64,000 bases of DNA from Allocatelliglobosispora scoriae (GCF_014204945.1 NZ_JACHMN010000003.1:2232001-2296000); one strand, 5' to 3'. Numbered from the stretch's first letter, positions 1 to 17,062 are shown. Notes: generated by a model not told the origin, from the sequence alone. Made by a program: numbers and translations.

Positions 1-8025
<8,025 letters not shown>

Positions 8026-8046
8026 GATCGAGCCTTCCCAGGTGTG

Positions 8047-8111
8047 GTCACGTTTTGCAGCAAAGCGTGGCCTCGCGAAGCGAGATGCCACGTTTTGCTG
8101 CAAAACGTGAC
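8047..8111. repeat. Family-2 dispersed inverted repeat within the NRPS operon
   Basis: 25-base arms (8047-8071, 8087-8111) with one mismatch, outer end GTCACGTTTTGCAGCAAA; the loop contains a second stem CTCGC/GCGAG. It lies between the glycosyltransferase stop (8127) and the NRPS start (8025), so it could attenuate NRPS expression. Confidence 0.85.
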
Positions 8112-8126
8112 GAGGGTGGGGCGAGG

Positions 8127-9341
8127 TCAGAGCAGGGCTTCGAGTTCGGCGGCGACCCGGTGGGCGGACCGGTCGGCGTCGATCGTGGCGCCGAGCCGCG
8201 CCGCGCGCCGGGCGTACGCCGGGTCGCCGAGCAGCTGCTTGAGGAGCACCGCCGCCTGCGCCGGGTCCCACTGGGTCGACGGGAGCCACTCGGCCACCCC
8301 GAGCCGGCGCAGCCGGGCACCCGTGTCGGGCTGGTCGAAGCTGTGCGCGAGGACGAGCTGCGGCACCCCGGAGACGAGGGCGCGGCCGAGCGTACCGATG
8401 CCGCCGTGGTGGATCACCGCCGCGACCCGGGGCATCACCTCTCGGTAGGGCAGGCGCGAGAACCAGTGCACGCCGTCGGGCAACCGCTCGGGCAGCAGCT
8501 CCGGAAACGGGCTGACCAGGATCGCCTGCCGCCCGGCGACCTGGCACGCGTGCACCGCCGCCTCGTAGAACTCGTCGAACAGGATCGTGCCGCTGCTGCC
8601 CGCGATGAGTACGGGTGCCTGCTCGGCGTCGAGCAGCTCGGCGAGCCCGTCCGGGAAGGCCCCCGACTCGGCGTCACCGGCGAGCACGAAACCGGTCCGC
8701 ACCACCTCGGCCGGGGTGGCGGTGCCGGAGCGCTCGAACCACTCCGGCCAGAGCCCGAGGTGGCTGTCGGCGGAGCGCAGCCACGCCGACCAGTCGGTGA
8801 CCGGGCCGAGGCCGAACTCGTCGCGCAGCGCGTTGAGCGGGGCGGCCAGAGCCGTGCGGTGCAGGTATTCGGTGATCGGCAGCAGCAGGTGCTGGGCGGG
8901 GGTGAGCGCCACCCAGGCCGCCGGAGCGCCGAGGAACTCCGCGGCGATCAGCGCGGCGAGCCCGGAGGTGTGCCGCCCGACGATGACGGTGCCGCCCTTC
9001 TCGAAGCGGTCGGCGGCGGCCCGGATCGCGAAGCGGATGTGCTCGAACCACCCGGTCCGCTCGTAGTGGGCGAGCAGGTCCGGCGGGCTCGGGTTGCCCT
9101 GCCGGGCGAGCAGCACGTCGCGGGCGTCGTCGAGGTAGCGGGTGTACTCCGCCTCGGTGTCCAGCGGCACGAACTCCGCGCCCGTCGCCGCCGCCGCGGC
9201 GCCGAAGACGGCGTGGCTGATCAGGGTGACGTCGTGGCCGCGTTCGCGGAGCACGGTGGCGAGCTTGAGGAAGGGCAGCACGTCGCCGTTGGTGCCGTGG
9301 GTGATCAGGATCATCCGGCTGCGCCGGACCGGCCCGGTCAC
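8127..9341 (-). CDS. GT1-family (macrolide/UGT-like) glycosyltransferase
   Basis: 404 residues, GT-B fold. The N-terminus MILITHGTNGDVLPFLKLA is the usual glycine-rich start of the YjiC/MGT family. The C-terminal HHGGIGTLGRALVSGVPQ followed by DQP is the nucleotide-sugar binding signature. The GTG at 9341 overlaps the stop of the upstream FkbH gene (GTGA), which implies translational coupling; an ATG at 9314 directly before the conserved start is the alternative. It lies between the FkbH-carrier gene and the NRPS on the same strand. It could decorate the peptide product, or inactivate it inside the cell as self-protection, a role known for macrolide glycosyltransferases. The sugar donor cannot be read from sequence. 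Confidence 0.9.
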   Translation of the reverse strand: MTGPVRRSRMILITHGTNGDVLPFLKLATVLRERGHDVTLISHAVFGAAAAATGAEFVPLDTEAEYTRYLDDARDVLLARQGNPSPPDLLAHYERTGWFEHIRFAIRAAADRFEKGGTVIVGRHTSGLAALIAAEFLGAPAAWVALTPAQHLLLPITEYLHRTALAAPLNALRDEFGLGPVTDWSAWLRSADSHLGLWPEWFERSGTATPAEVVRTGFVLAGDAESGAFPDGLAELLDAEQAPVLIAGSSGTILFDEFYEAAVHACQVAGRQAILVSPFPELLPERLPDGVHWFSRLPYREVMPRVAAVIHHGGIGTLGRALVSGVPQLVLAHSFDQPDTGARLRRLGVAEWLPSTQWDPAQAAVLLKQLLGDPAYARRAARLGATIDADRSAHRVAAELEALL

Positions 9342-11392
9342 CGGCGGTCGCCCGTCTCCTCGGCGGCGAGCAGCGCCTCGAGCTCCTCCTCGGAGAGGGC
9401 CTCGATCTCGTCGAGCAGGTCGGCGGAGATCGAGGTGTCGAGCTGGTCGAGCTGCAGTGCCAGGATCGCGGCGCTCACCTCGGCGACGGTGAAGGCCGGG
9501 GTGAAGAGCAGGTCGACGGGGAGCTCGACGCCGAACGCCTGCCGGGCCCGGGCCATGAACTGCACCACCTGCAGCGACTGGCCGCCGAGGGCGAAGAAGT
9601 TGTCCGCCACCGTGGTCGGTGCCTCGCCGAGCAGCTCGGCCCAGAGCGCCATCACCTGAAGCTGCAGCGGCGTGGCCTCGGCGCTCGACGTGGTCGGCCG
9701 GACCGGGCCGCCCATCGCGGCGAGGACCGCTTCCGGGGTGCCGAGTTCGGTCGCGATCCAGGCGACGAGCTCGGCGTCGGAGCGCGGGGCCGCCGACCTC
9801 GGCGCGTCGGTCAGTGCGGAGGAAGAGGCGTCGACCGGAATGGCCTGCGTGGCCACGACAGGCCTGGCCTGCGCCGCGTCGGCTGCGGCCAGGGTGTAGC
9901 CGGTCGGGCCGGGTGCGGCCACCGAGGCGAGGAAGTCGCGGGCGGGCTGGTTGCGGTCGCCCTCGTGGAGGACGAGCTCGACCGTCTCGGCGCCGAGCTG
10001 CTCGGCGAGGGTGCCGAGGTGGGCCAGGACGCGGTGCTCGACACCCCGGCCGAGCACGCGGCAGCTCAGCATCAGCGCCTCCACCCGCAGCACGCTTCCG
10101 ACGAGCCGGTAGCCGATGAGGCCGGTCATGCCGTAGTCGCCGAACCGGTCGGTGACGTGCACGGCGAGCCACGTGGCGGTGGAGTGTGCCAGGTCGGCGG
10201 CGGTGGTGCGTACCAGGCTGAGGTTGAACTGGTTGGTGCGCTGGGTGAGCTGCGCGGCGCGCTCGAGCTGGTCGGGGCGCGGCGGGGTGATCTCGACCGC
10301 GAGGTCGAGGCCGGCGAGGAAGTCGGCGAGCGACGGCGCGCTCGCCCGCAGCTCGCGGCGGTCGCGTTCGGCCTGGTAGCGGGCGGTGCGCTGGGTGTCC
10401 TCGGCGGTGACCCGGGCGATGTCGAGCGGCCAGCAGTGGCGCAGGAAGTCCAGGGCCTCGGCGGCGTCGCCGGGCAGCCGCAGCGTCAGCACCTCGGGCA
10501 GCGCGGCGGCGACCTCGGCGCACTCGACCGGGGAGTCGTCGAGGAAGACGAAGCTGTCGAGGCCCAGGTCGAGCTCCGCGGCGAGCGAGGCGATATTCGC
10601 CGACTTGGGCAGCCAGTTGATCCGGGTCGCGGTGAGGTGCTCGCGGCGCAGCGGCAGGTCCGGGTGGCGGTCGAGGACCGCGAGCACGTCGGCCTCCGCG
10701 TTGCGGCTCGCCAGGCAGATCAGTCGCCCGGCCTGCGCCTGCGCGGCGAGCAGCGCCATGATCGCTCTCCGCTCCGCGCCGATGTGTACGCCGTCAGCCC
10801 CCTCCTCACCGACCGCGCCGTCCCACAGCGTGTTGTCGCAGTCGACGACGAGGACCTTCGGCCGGGGCGTGCCGATCGCCTGCCCGGTGCGGTGAAGGGC
10901 GGTGCCGAGCGCGGCGAAGTAGGCGGGGGAGTAGGGCACCCCGCCGAGCTGCTCGGCGTAGGCGTCGTGGGGGTCGGGCACCCGGTACCAGCCACCGACC
11001 GGCACCGGGTGGATGTTGGGGACATCGGCGACCGCGTCGAGCAGCTCCCGGGCGGCCTGCTCGTCGGCGGTCTGCCGGGCCGGTGACGGCGGGCAGACGG
11101 CGAGCAGGACCGGGGTGGCGGCCCGCTGCGCGGCGGCGCGCAGCGCGGCGGCGAGCTCCGACACGGCACCGTCGAGGTCCTCGATCCGGACCAGGACGGC
11201 GGCGACGCCGGTGGCGGTGGCGAGGGCGCTGGCGGGGTCGAGGAGCTGCTGGAAGACCTGTCCGAAGGGGGCGAAGACCGGCTCGATCGGCTGGCCGAGG
11301 CGGTCGCCCCAGAAGGCGAGCGGGGCTGCGACCGGCTCGGCGGTGAAGGACGCGGCGATCACCCACCGCATCGGCACGGACTCCATCGACAT
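9338..11392 (-). CDS. FkbH-like HAD phosphatase/acyl loader with GNAT-like region and C-terminal carrier domain
   Basis: 684 residues. The N-terminal about 170 residues resemble the SGNH-like part of FkbH proteins. The HAD core follows with VLVVDCDNTLWDG (DxDxT) and FLDDSP, then a GNAT-like segment (FGDYGMTGLIGY) and a phosphopantetheine carrier domain with GGQSLQ as the attachment site. Known FkbH proteins take 1,3-bisphosphoglycerate, dephosphorylate it and load a glyceryl unit on a carrier; some relatives deliver lactate. Here loader and carrier are one polypeptide, so it is probably the starter unit donor for the first condensation domain of the NRPS. The ATG at 11392 was chosen because GGGAGG lies 5-7 bases upstream; a TTG at 11413 has none. 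It is the first gene of the leftward operon. Confidence 0.88.
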   Translation of the reverse strand: MSMESVPMRWVIAASFTAEPVAAPLAFWGDRLGQPIEPVFAPFGQVFQQLLDPASALATATGVAAVLVRIEDLDGAVSELAAALRAAAQRAATPVLLAVCPPSPARQTADEQAARELLDAVADVPNIHPVPVGGWYRVPDPHDAYAEQLGGVPYSPAYFAALGTALHRTGQAIGTPRPKVLVVDCDNTLWDGAVGEEGADGVHIGAERRAIMALLAAQAQAGRLICLASRNAEADVLAVLDRHPDLPLRREHLTATRINWLPKSANIASLAAELDLGLDSFVFLDDSPVECAEVAAALPEVLTLRLPGDAAEALDFLRHCWPLDIARVTAEDTQRTARYQAERDRRELRASAPSLADFLAGLDLAVEITPPRPDQLERAAQLTQRTNQFNLSLVRTTAADLAHSTATWLAVHVTDRFGDYGMTGLIGYRLVGSVLRVEALMLSCRVLGRGVEHRVLAHLGTLAEQLGAETVELVLHEGDRNQPARDFLASVAAPGPTGYTLAAADAAQARPVVATQAIPVDASSSALTDAPRSAAPRSDAELVAWIATELGTPEAVLAAMGGPVRPTTSSAEATPLQLQVMALWAELLGEAPTTVADNFFALGGQSLQVVQFMARARQAFGVELPVDLLFTPAFTVAEVSAAILALQLDQLDTSISADLLDEIEALSEEELEALLAAEETGDRR

Positions 11393-11420
11393 GCGAACCT
11401 CCCAGCGCCACAACGGGTTC

Positions 11421-11434
11421 GGTCACCGGTGACC
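11421..11434. promoter_or_regulatory. 14-bp perfect palindrome, candidate operator
   Basis: GGTCACCGGTGACC is a perfect palindrome. It sits just downstream of the predicted leftward -10 (11442-11447) and upstream of the FkbH start, where a bound repressor would block transcription of the NRPS operon. No regulator gene is seen next to it in the window. Confidence 0.45.
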
Positions 11435-11441
11435 GTCGGCT

Positions 11442-11470
11442 ACGTTATTGACCGGAAGGCAAATAGTCAA
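11442..11470 (-). promoter_or_regulatory. Predicted promoter of the FkbH-GT-NRPS operon
   Basis: On the minus strand TTGACT (11470-11465), a 17-base spacer and TAACGT (11447-11442) match the housekeeping sigma pattern. The stretch is unusually AT-rich for this DNA. It is fully interleaved with the opposing VOC promoter. Confidence 0.5.
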
Positions 11471-11476
11471 GATTAT
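11448..11476 (+). promoter_or_regulatory. Predicted promoter of the VOC gene
   Basis: TTGACC (11448-11453), a 17-base spacer and GATTAT (11471-11476) precede the TTG start at 11537. It overlaps the divergent operon promoter, so the two polymerases cannot bind together. Confidence 0.45.
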
Positions 11477-11536
11477 TAACAGTAACGGGAGAGAATGTGT
11501 CCCGATGTCTGAATGGATCGCTGAGGAGCGGATACA

Positions 11537-11953
11537 TTGATCATTAAAATCGACCACATTGGACTTGCAACCATCGATATGGCGAGCGCAGCGGCCTCGC
11601 TGGAGCTCCTTTCGATGGTGAAATTCGACGAGGGAATCGCCGAGACCTACGGCGTCGACTGCCAATTCTGGGGCGTCGGTGCCGAACCCGGCGCGGCGGC
11701 GATCGAGCTGGTCGCGCCGAACCGTGACGACGCGGCCATCCACGGCCATCTACGCAGGTCGGGCGCCGGGCTCTACCACGTCGCCTTCGAGGTCGACGAC
11801 ATCGACGCGGAGCTGCGGCGGCTGCGCGACGGCGGCGCCACCCCCGTCGACCGCGGCCCGTGTGCGGGCGCCCGGGCGGGGATGCGCGTCTGCTTCGTCT
11901 ATCTCGGCACGGCGACCGGACTGCTCGTGGAATTGGTTCAATATGACGCTTGA
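11537..11953 (+). CDS. VOC-fold protein, methylmalonyl-CoA-epimerase-like
   Basis: 138 residues, two beta-alpha-beta-beta-beta halves. His7, Glu57, His81 and Glu132 sit at the four positions that bind metal in methylmalonyl-CoA epimerase and glyoxalase relatives, so the metal site looks intact. The TTG start at 11537 follows GAGGAG by about eight bases. It faces away from the FkbH-NRPS operon and shares its promoter region, which suggests a role in making or protecting the product (epimerisation of an acyl or hydroxyacid precursor is one possibility). The first 30 codons are less GC-rich than the rest of the region. The substrate is not known. Confidence 0.8.
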   Translation: MIIKIDHIGLATIDMASAAASLELLSMVKFDEGIAETYGVDCQFWGVGAEPGAAAIELVAPNRDDAAIHGHLRRSGAGLYHVAFEVDDIDAELRRLRDGGATPVDRGPCAGARAGMRVCFVYLGTATGLLVELVQYDA

Positions 11954-12123
11954 TCATGCTATTTCCGAGAAGTAGTCCCACCGGGACTCCGTGACGGGAT
12001 TGCTTCCCGGAGATGGCGGGCCGCGCTGCGAGTGGTGCAGATTTGGGGGTTGTTCGGCGATCTCGGCGCAATGAGTATCGACACTGCTGCAGCTATCGAT
12101 ATTCATCCAGCGAGAGGACTCCT

Positions 12124-15100
12124 GTGAGATCTACTCCGCTCTTCCGGCGCGGCCGCGGCGGCCTGCGCCGGGCCCTGGCGATGCTCTGCGGCGCGCTGCT
12201 CGTCACACCGCTCGTCGTCGTCCTCACCGGCGCGCAGACCCCGGCCCTCGCGGCCGTCCGGCGGGATGTCCAGGGCATCCAGGCCGGCTGGGTGCTCAAC
12301 CTGCCCGACTGCAGCTGGACCGACTCGGCGGGCAAGCTCTTCGCCGACACCGAGGTGCAGTCCCGCAGCGGCTGGCTCCGGCTGGACTTCCGCGGCGCGC
12401 TCGGCACCTGCTCCAACGGCACGTCGGTGCACGACAAGTACGTCGAGTTCATCAACAACCTCGACCCGGGAATCCAGATCCTCGGACTGCTGACCAGGGA
12501 GTTCTTCGGTGGCAACGCGGTCGAGTTCGCCGATCACGCCGCCGCCTTCGCCTGCGACGCGGCCTTCGACCGGGTCGCCGCCTGGGAGATCCTCAACGAG
12601 CCCGACCTCGACGACGCCTTCGGCCACCTCGCCTTCGCCGAGTACCTCGGCCGGTCGTCGCGCAAGATCCACGATTGCAGCGCCAATGAGAAGGTGGTCA
12701 GCGGCGGTGTGACCGCGCGCTACCCGGTCTCCTACCTCAACGACGTCAGCGCCGACCTCGCCGCGAATCAGGACTTCGGCGGCTGGGCCCGGCTCACCGA
12801 CGCGGTGCAGGGCATCGGCGTGCACCCCTACGTCGACGCGCTGACCAATCTGGACACCAAGGAGAACAGTCGGCACGCGATGCTCAAGGCGTACCTCGAC
12901 GCGGTGCAGGGCGCCTTCCCCAACGAGCCGTTCTACATCACCGAATTCGGCTGGCGCGCCCCGGACGACGACGGCGTGCACCAGAACGACGAGGTCACCG
13001 ACGAGCTCCAGTGCGCCAACCTCATCGACGCGTTCGCCATGCTCGCCAACCGCTACAACCTGGTCGCGGCGACCTGGTTCACGCTCGCGGACTTCGGCGA
13101 CATCCACCGCAACTACGGGCTGTCGACGATGCCGCCGGAGAACCGCTTCCGCCTGGCCCACCAAGGCTACATCACCGGTGACTGCGGCGGTCCGACGGCC
13201 GGCGCCTACAACCCCGAGACCGACGAGCTCCAGTGGCAGACCACCGCGCTCGCTCGGACCGGGCTCGCCGGGGCGGGGCTCGCCGCGGTCAGCTACGAGG
13301 TGAAGCTGGCGCCGCAGGGGTCGCCGGTCTACACGATCTTCAAGACGGTGACCGACTCCAAGGTCCAGCTCGGGGCCTTCTACCCGCCGCTCGCGGTGGG
13401 CACCTACGTCTGGACCGTCACCAAGATCGTTGACGGCGTACGCTACCCGGCCGCCGACTTCTGGACGCTCAACTTCACCGGCAAGCCCAGCCCGCCCGCC
13501 TACGCCAACGTCGGCATCGTCAACGGCACCTCGCTGCGGATCTTCTGGTCCGACACCGCCAACAACGAGTCCGGGTTCGAGATCTCCACCGGCTTCGAGA
13601 CCCGCACGGCACCGGCGAACACCAGCACCTTCGTCTGGACCGGGCTCACCCCCGGCGTGAAGGAGTGCTTCCGGGTGCGCGCCTACAACGCCTTCGGCGC
13701 GTCCTACTGGGCGACCGAGGTCTGCGGCACCCCGCCCACCCCGCCGCTCGCGCCGAGCAACGTCACCGCCACCGTGGTGACCGGCACCAGCGTCCGGGTG
13801 AACTGGACCGACAACTCCACCGACGAGGCCGATTTCGAGGTCTCCGACGGCACGACGAGCGTGATCGTGGCACCCAACTCGACGAGCTTCGTCTGGACCG
13901 GCATCGCCAACGGCGCCACGAAGTGCTTCCAGGTGCGCTCCCGCAACCTCGGCGGCAACTCCGCCTGGGGCGGCAGCGCCTGCGCCACCACGCCCGCGAT
14001 CCCGGCGGCGCCGACCGGATCGAGCGCGACGATCATCACCGGCACCAGCGTCAAGGTGAGCTGGACCGACAACTCCGCCACCGAGTACGGGTTCGAGATC
14101 TCCAACGGCGTGACCTCCAACGTCGTCGGCGCGAACTCGACCAGCTTCACCTGGACCGGCCTCGCCCAGGGCAGCTACACCTGCTTCCGGGTGCGCTCCT
14201 ACAACCTGGCCGGATACTCCGCCTGGACCCCGGACGTCTGCGTCACCACGCCGACGATCCCGCTGAACCCCAACGGGCAGACGGCTGTCGCGCTCAACGG
14301 CACCAGCGTCAAGGTGAGCTGGGTGGACCGGTCGCCCAACGAGATCGGCTTCGAGATCTCCAACGGCGTCACCTCCAACGTGGTCGGTGCCAACACCACC
14401 ACCTACACCTGGACCGGGCTCGCCCAGGGCACCTACATGTGCTTCCGGATCCGCGCCTACAACCTCGCCGGATACTCCGCCTGGACGACGCCGGACGCGT
14501 GCCTCACCACCCCGGTGATCCCGGCCGCGCCGACCGGACCCGCGGTACTGATCCTGAGCGGGACAGCGGTGACCTTCACCTGGCAGGACCGGTCCGCGAA
14601 CGAGACCGGATTCGAGCTCTTCAACGGCGTCAGCTACGTCAACGTCGGGCCCAACACCACCGCCTACACCTGGACCGTGGGGATGGGCAGCTACACCTGC
14701 TTCTCGGCGAAGGCGTTCAACCTCGCGGGGAAGTCGGCGGCGACGCCCTACGCCTGCGCGACGACACCGACGATCCCGGCCGCCCCGGCGGGCCAGGCGG
14801 CGGTGGCGCTGAACGGCACCCAGGTGCAGATCACCTGGCAGGACCGGTCCACCAACGAGACCGGTTTCCAGATCTACAACGGCGTGAGCTACGTCAACGT
14901 GGGCGCCAACGTCACCAGCTACATCTGGACCGTGGCGATGGGCAGCTACACCTGCTTCTCGATCAAGGCGGGCAACCTCGCCGGGCAGTCGGCGGCGACG
15001 CCCTACGCCTGCGTGACGACGCCGACGATCCCGGCCGCGCCGACCGGGCAGGCGGCGGTGGCGATCAGCACCTCGCAGATCCGGGTCACCTGGCAGGACA

Positions 15101-15285
15101 GATCGGGCAACGAGACCGGGTTCCAGATCTACGACGGCGTCTCCTACTTCACCGTCCCCGCCAACACGACCACCTTCGTCCGCTCGGGCCTGCCGTCGAA
15201 GAAGTACATGTGCTTCTCGATCAGGTCCTACAACCTGGCCGGGCAGTCCTCGGCCACCCCCTACGCCTGCGCCACGACCCTGTAA
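12124..15285 (+). CDS. Secreted glycoside-hydrolase-like protein with seven fibronectin type III repeats
   Basis: 1053 residues. The GTG start follows GAGAGGA. The N-terminus has twin arginines, then a hydrophobic stretch ending in ALAA, a signal peptide. Residues about 40-380 look like a clan GH-A barrel: WEILNEPD puts the acid/base at Glu159, and YITEFGWR puts the nucleophile at Glu274. From about residue 455 to the end come seven modules of about 85 residues, each with a conserved W, an FEIS/FQIY strand, YTWT and a CFxxRAYNLAG strand, typical of FN3 linkers in secreted carbohydrate enzymes. The repeats are very alike, which suggests recent tandem duplication. The sugar substrate cannot be told. 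A hairpin terminator follows at 15310. Confidence 0.87.
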   Translation: MRSTPLFRRGRGGLRRALAMLCGALLVTPLVVVLTGAQTPALAAVRRDVQGIQAGWVLNLPDCSWTDSAGKLFADTEVQSRSGWLRLDFRGALGTCSNGTSVHDKYVEFINNLDPGIQILGLLTREFFGGNAVEFADHAAAFACDAAFDRVAAWEILNEPDLDDAFGHLAFAEYLGRSSRKIHDCSANEKVVSGGVTARYPVSYLNDVSADLAANQDFGGWARLTDAVQGIGVHPYVDALTNLDTKENSRHAMLKAYLDAVQGAFPNEPFYITEFGWRAPDDDGVHQNDEVTDELQCANLIDAFAMLANRYNLVAATWFTLADFGDIHRNYGLSTMPPENRFRLAHQGYITGDCGGPTAGAYNPETDELQWQTTALARTGLAGAGLAAVSYEVKLAPQGSPVYTIFKTVTDSKVQLGAFYPPLAVGTYVWTVTKIVDGVRYPAADFWTLNFTGKPSPPAYANVGIVNGTSLRIFWSDTANNESGFEISTGFETRTAPANTSTFVWTGLTPGVKECFRVRAYNAFGASYWATEVCGTPPTPPLAPSNVTATVVTGTSVRVNWTDNSTDEADFEVSDGTTSVIVAPNSTSFVWTGIANGATKCFQVRSRNLGGNSAWGGSACATTPAIPAAPTGSSATIITGTSVKVSWTDNSATEYGFEISNGVTSNVVGANSTSFTWTGLAQGSYTCFRVRSYNLAGYSAWTPDVCVTTPTIPLNPNGQTAVALNGTSVKVSWVDRSPNEIGFEISNGVTSNVVGANTTTYTWTGLAQGTYMCFRIRAYNLAGYSAWTTPDACLTTPVIPAAPTGPAVLILSGTAVTFTWQDRSANETGFELFNGVSYVNVGPNTTAYTWTVGMGSYTCFSAKAFNLAGKSAATPYACATTPTIPAAPAGQAAVALNGTQVQITWQDRSTNETGFQIYNGVSYVNVGANVTSYIWTVAMGSYTCFSIKAGNLAGQSAATPYACVTTPTIPAAPTGQAAVAISTSQIRVTWQDRSGNETGFQIYDGVSYFTVPANTTTFVRSGLPSKKYMCFSIRSYNLAGQSSATPYACATTL

Positions 15286-15309
15286 CGGGATCGTGACCAG
15301 GTGAAACAG

Positions 15310-15344
15310 GCGGGGACCCGCGCGACCAGGCGCCGGGTCCCCGC
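15310..15344 (+). terminator. Hairpin terminator after the FN3 glycosidase gene
   Basis: Perfect 11-bp arms GCGGGGACCCG and CGGGTCCCCGC are separated by 13 bases, 24 bases after the stop codon. There is no U tract, as is common in high-GC actinomycetes. Confidence 0.6.
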
Positions 15345-15489
15345 TCTGCCGTACCGTGCCGGAGCCGACGCGCCTGAGGATGGGTGGATTCATCCCTTCG
15401 GGGGAGTTTGCCCATCCGCGCCCACCCCCGCCACCGAAGCACCCGTCGAGCGCGCCACCCCGGGCGCGCCGGACGGAAGGTATGCGCAG

Positions 15490-16194
15490 ATGACCTTATT
15501 GGTCGATGAGAGGCAGCTCCGGGAGTTGATGGCGAACTCCGGTGACCTGCACGCCGACGCGATGCGCTCCGGTCGGGCCGACCTCACCGCGTTCGTCGAG
15601 GCTGCCCGCGCCATGGGCACCGAGACCGACATCATGGCGCTGCAGACCGCCGCGTCGCTGGAGAACCTCGCCGTCGCGACCTACAAGACCGCGCTGACGC
15701 TGCCCTTCATCGGCGGCAGCAGCGCCAACAAGGTGGTGCAGGCCTTCTCCACGAAGACGATGGCGCAGCACGTCGAGCACGGGCAGGCGTTCAACAACGC
15801 CGTCGTCGCGCTCGGCGGCAAGGCGCAGACGGCGGCGAACCCCAAGTACGCCCCCATCGTCAAGGCGGCCGTCCCGACGATCAAGGGCCCGGGCGACGTC
15901 GTCGGGCTCGCGATCACGCTGGAGGACGTCGCGGCGCAGACCTATGTCGCCAACGTCAGCCAGGTCTCCACGCCGGAGCTGCGGCAGCTCTTCGCGTCCG
16001 TCGCCGGTGTGGAGGCGCAGCACAAGGCGATCCTCCTCGCCGTACAGGCGCTGTTGAAGGCCGACGCGGCCAAGCTGATCGCCCTGCCTCCGAACGCCGC
16101 GGCACTGCCCGCCGCCGCCGGCAGCGTGGGTTTCCCGGACGGGTTCTACCCCGTCGCCAAGGCTTCGCCGGTGCAGGAAGGGGCGGTCAAGTGA
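15490..16194 (+). CDS. Ferritin-like domain protein (first of a tandem pair)
   Basis: 234 residues, mostly helical, no signal peptide. The ATG at 15490 follows GGAAGG by nine bases. Two helix pairs carry E/H motifs typical of actinobacterial ferritin-like domains: ASLENLAVATYKTAL, then QHVEHGQAFN, and later TLEDVAAQTY with VEAQHKAIL. These residues could make a di-metal site. The stop overlaps the start of the next gene, also ferritin-like, so the two are co-translated and may form a heteromer split between cytoplasm and envelope. The physiological role (iron or peroxide handling) is inferred from the fold only. Confidence 0.8.
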   Translation: MTLLVDERQLRELMANSGDLHADAMRSGRADLTAFVEAARAMGTETDIMALQTAASLENLAVATYKTALTLPFIGGSSANKVVQAFSTKTMAQHVEHGQAFNNAVVALGGKAQTAANPKYAPIVKAAVPTIKGPGDVVGLAITLEDVAAQTYVANVSQVSTPELRQLFASVAGVEAQHKAILLAVQALLKADAAKLIALPPNAAALPAAAGSVGFPDGFYPVAKASPVQEGAVK

Positions 16195-16958
16195 GCCGCG
16201 ACCAGTTGCAGATCTCCGAGGCCCAGCTCTCGGCCATGACCACCGACCTCGACGACCTGCACCGCAGCACCTTCCCGGAGGTGCTGGCGCGGGTCGCCGA
16301 CTTCGCCTACCGGCCGTCGAGCCGCCGCTCGGTCCTGCTCGGCGCGGGCGGTGTCGCGGTGCTCGGCGCCGTCGCCGCCTGCGGTTCGTCCGACGACACG
16401 GCGACGCCGTCCACCTCGTCGGCGGCGAGCCCGACGAAGGCCGCCGGAGCCACCTACGAGGGCGACCTCAAGATCGTGGCGCTCGCGGCGGCGCTGGAGA
16501 ACCTCGCGGTGACCGCTTACGGCGGCGCGCTGGCCGCGGCCGGCAAGGGGACCCTCGGCACGGTGCCGAAGGCGGTCGCCACCTTCATCCAGGTCGCGAT
16601 GAAGCAGCACACCGACCACGCCGCGGTCTGGAACAGCGTGCTCACCAAGGCGGGCAAGCCCGCCGTGACGGGTGCGCCGCTCTCGATCACCGCCGACCAG
16701 GTCGCCAAGCTCGGCCAGGCGAAATCCGTCGGCGACGTGGCGACGCTCGCGCTGAACCTGGAGAACGCCGCGGCGCAGACATACACCTTCGCCACCGCCA
16801 ACGTCTCCGACCCGGGCGGCATCTCCGTCGCGTCGACGATCCAGCCGGTGGAGGCGATGCACGCGGCGATCCTGTCGTTCGTGCTCGGCAAGTATCCCGT
16901 ACCCGACGCGTTCGTCGGGGTCTCGGGCGCGGTCGGCCCGGACGCGCTGACGCTGTAG
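16191..16958 (+). CDS. Ferritin-like lipoprotein with internal Tat/lipobox signal (second of pair)
   Basis: 255 residues. The GTG start overlaps the stop of the preceding gene. Around residues 43-65 is SSRRSVLLGAGGVAVLG followed by AVAAC, a twin-arginine signal with a lipobox, so a mature lipoprotein outside the membrane is expected. The signal is preceded by about 42 ordinary residues, which is long for a signal peptide. The mature part repeats the neighbour's fold: AALENLAVTAYGGAL, KQHTDHAAVWN, NLENAAAQTYTF and PVEAMHAAILSF. Tat export would fit folding around metal in the cytoplasm. A strong hairpin follows at 16972. Confidence 0.8.
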   Translation: MSRDQLQISEAQLSAMTTDLDDLHRSTFPEVLARVADFAYRPSSRRSVLLGAGGVAVLGAVAACGSSDDTATPSTSSAASPTKAAGATYEGDLKIVALAAALENLAVTAYGGALAAAGKGTLGTVPKAVATFIQVAMKQHTDHAAVWNSVLTKAGKPAVTGAPLSITADQVAKLGQAKSVGDVATLALNLENAAAQTYTFATANVSDPGGISVASTIQPVEAMHAAILSFVLGKYPVPDAFVGVSGAVGPDALTL

Positions 16959-16971
16959 CGCACCCGATCCG

Positions 16972-17006
16972 CGGGCGGGAGCCGTTCCCCAGTCGGCTCC
17001 CGCCCG
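16972..17006 (+). terminator. Hairpin terminator after the ferritin-like pair
   Basis: Perfect 13-bp arms CGGGCGGGAGCCG and CGGCTCCCGCCCG with a nine-base loop, 14 bases after the stop codon. Confidence 0.65.
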
Positions 17007-17062
17007 ATCGCCTCGGCCACGTGGCGCCGGTCCTCGCAACCCGGCACCGCGGCCGGGGCTCG

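Noticed and set aside
9342..10523. Upstream extension of the glycosyltransferase frame
   Set aside because: It lies within the FkbH-carrier gene in another frame; the glycosyltransferase fold starts at the GTGA overlap.
12103..15393. 1096-codon minus-strand open frame opposite the FN3 glycosidase
   Set aside because: It is opposite seven clear FN3 repeats and has repetitive Gly/Arg/Asp composition with no domain.
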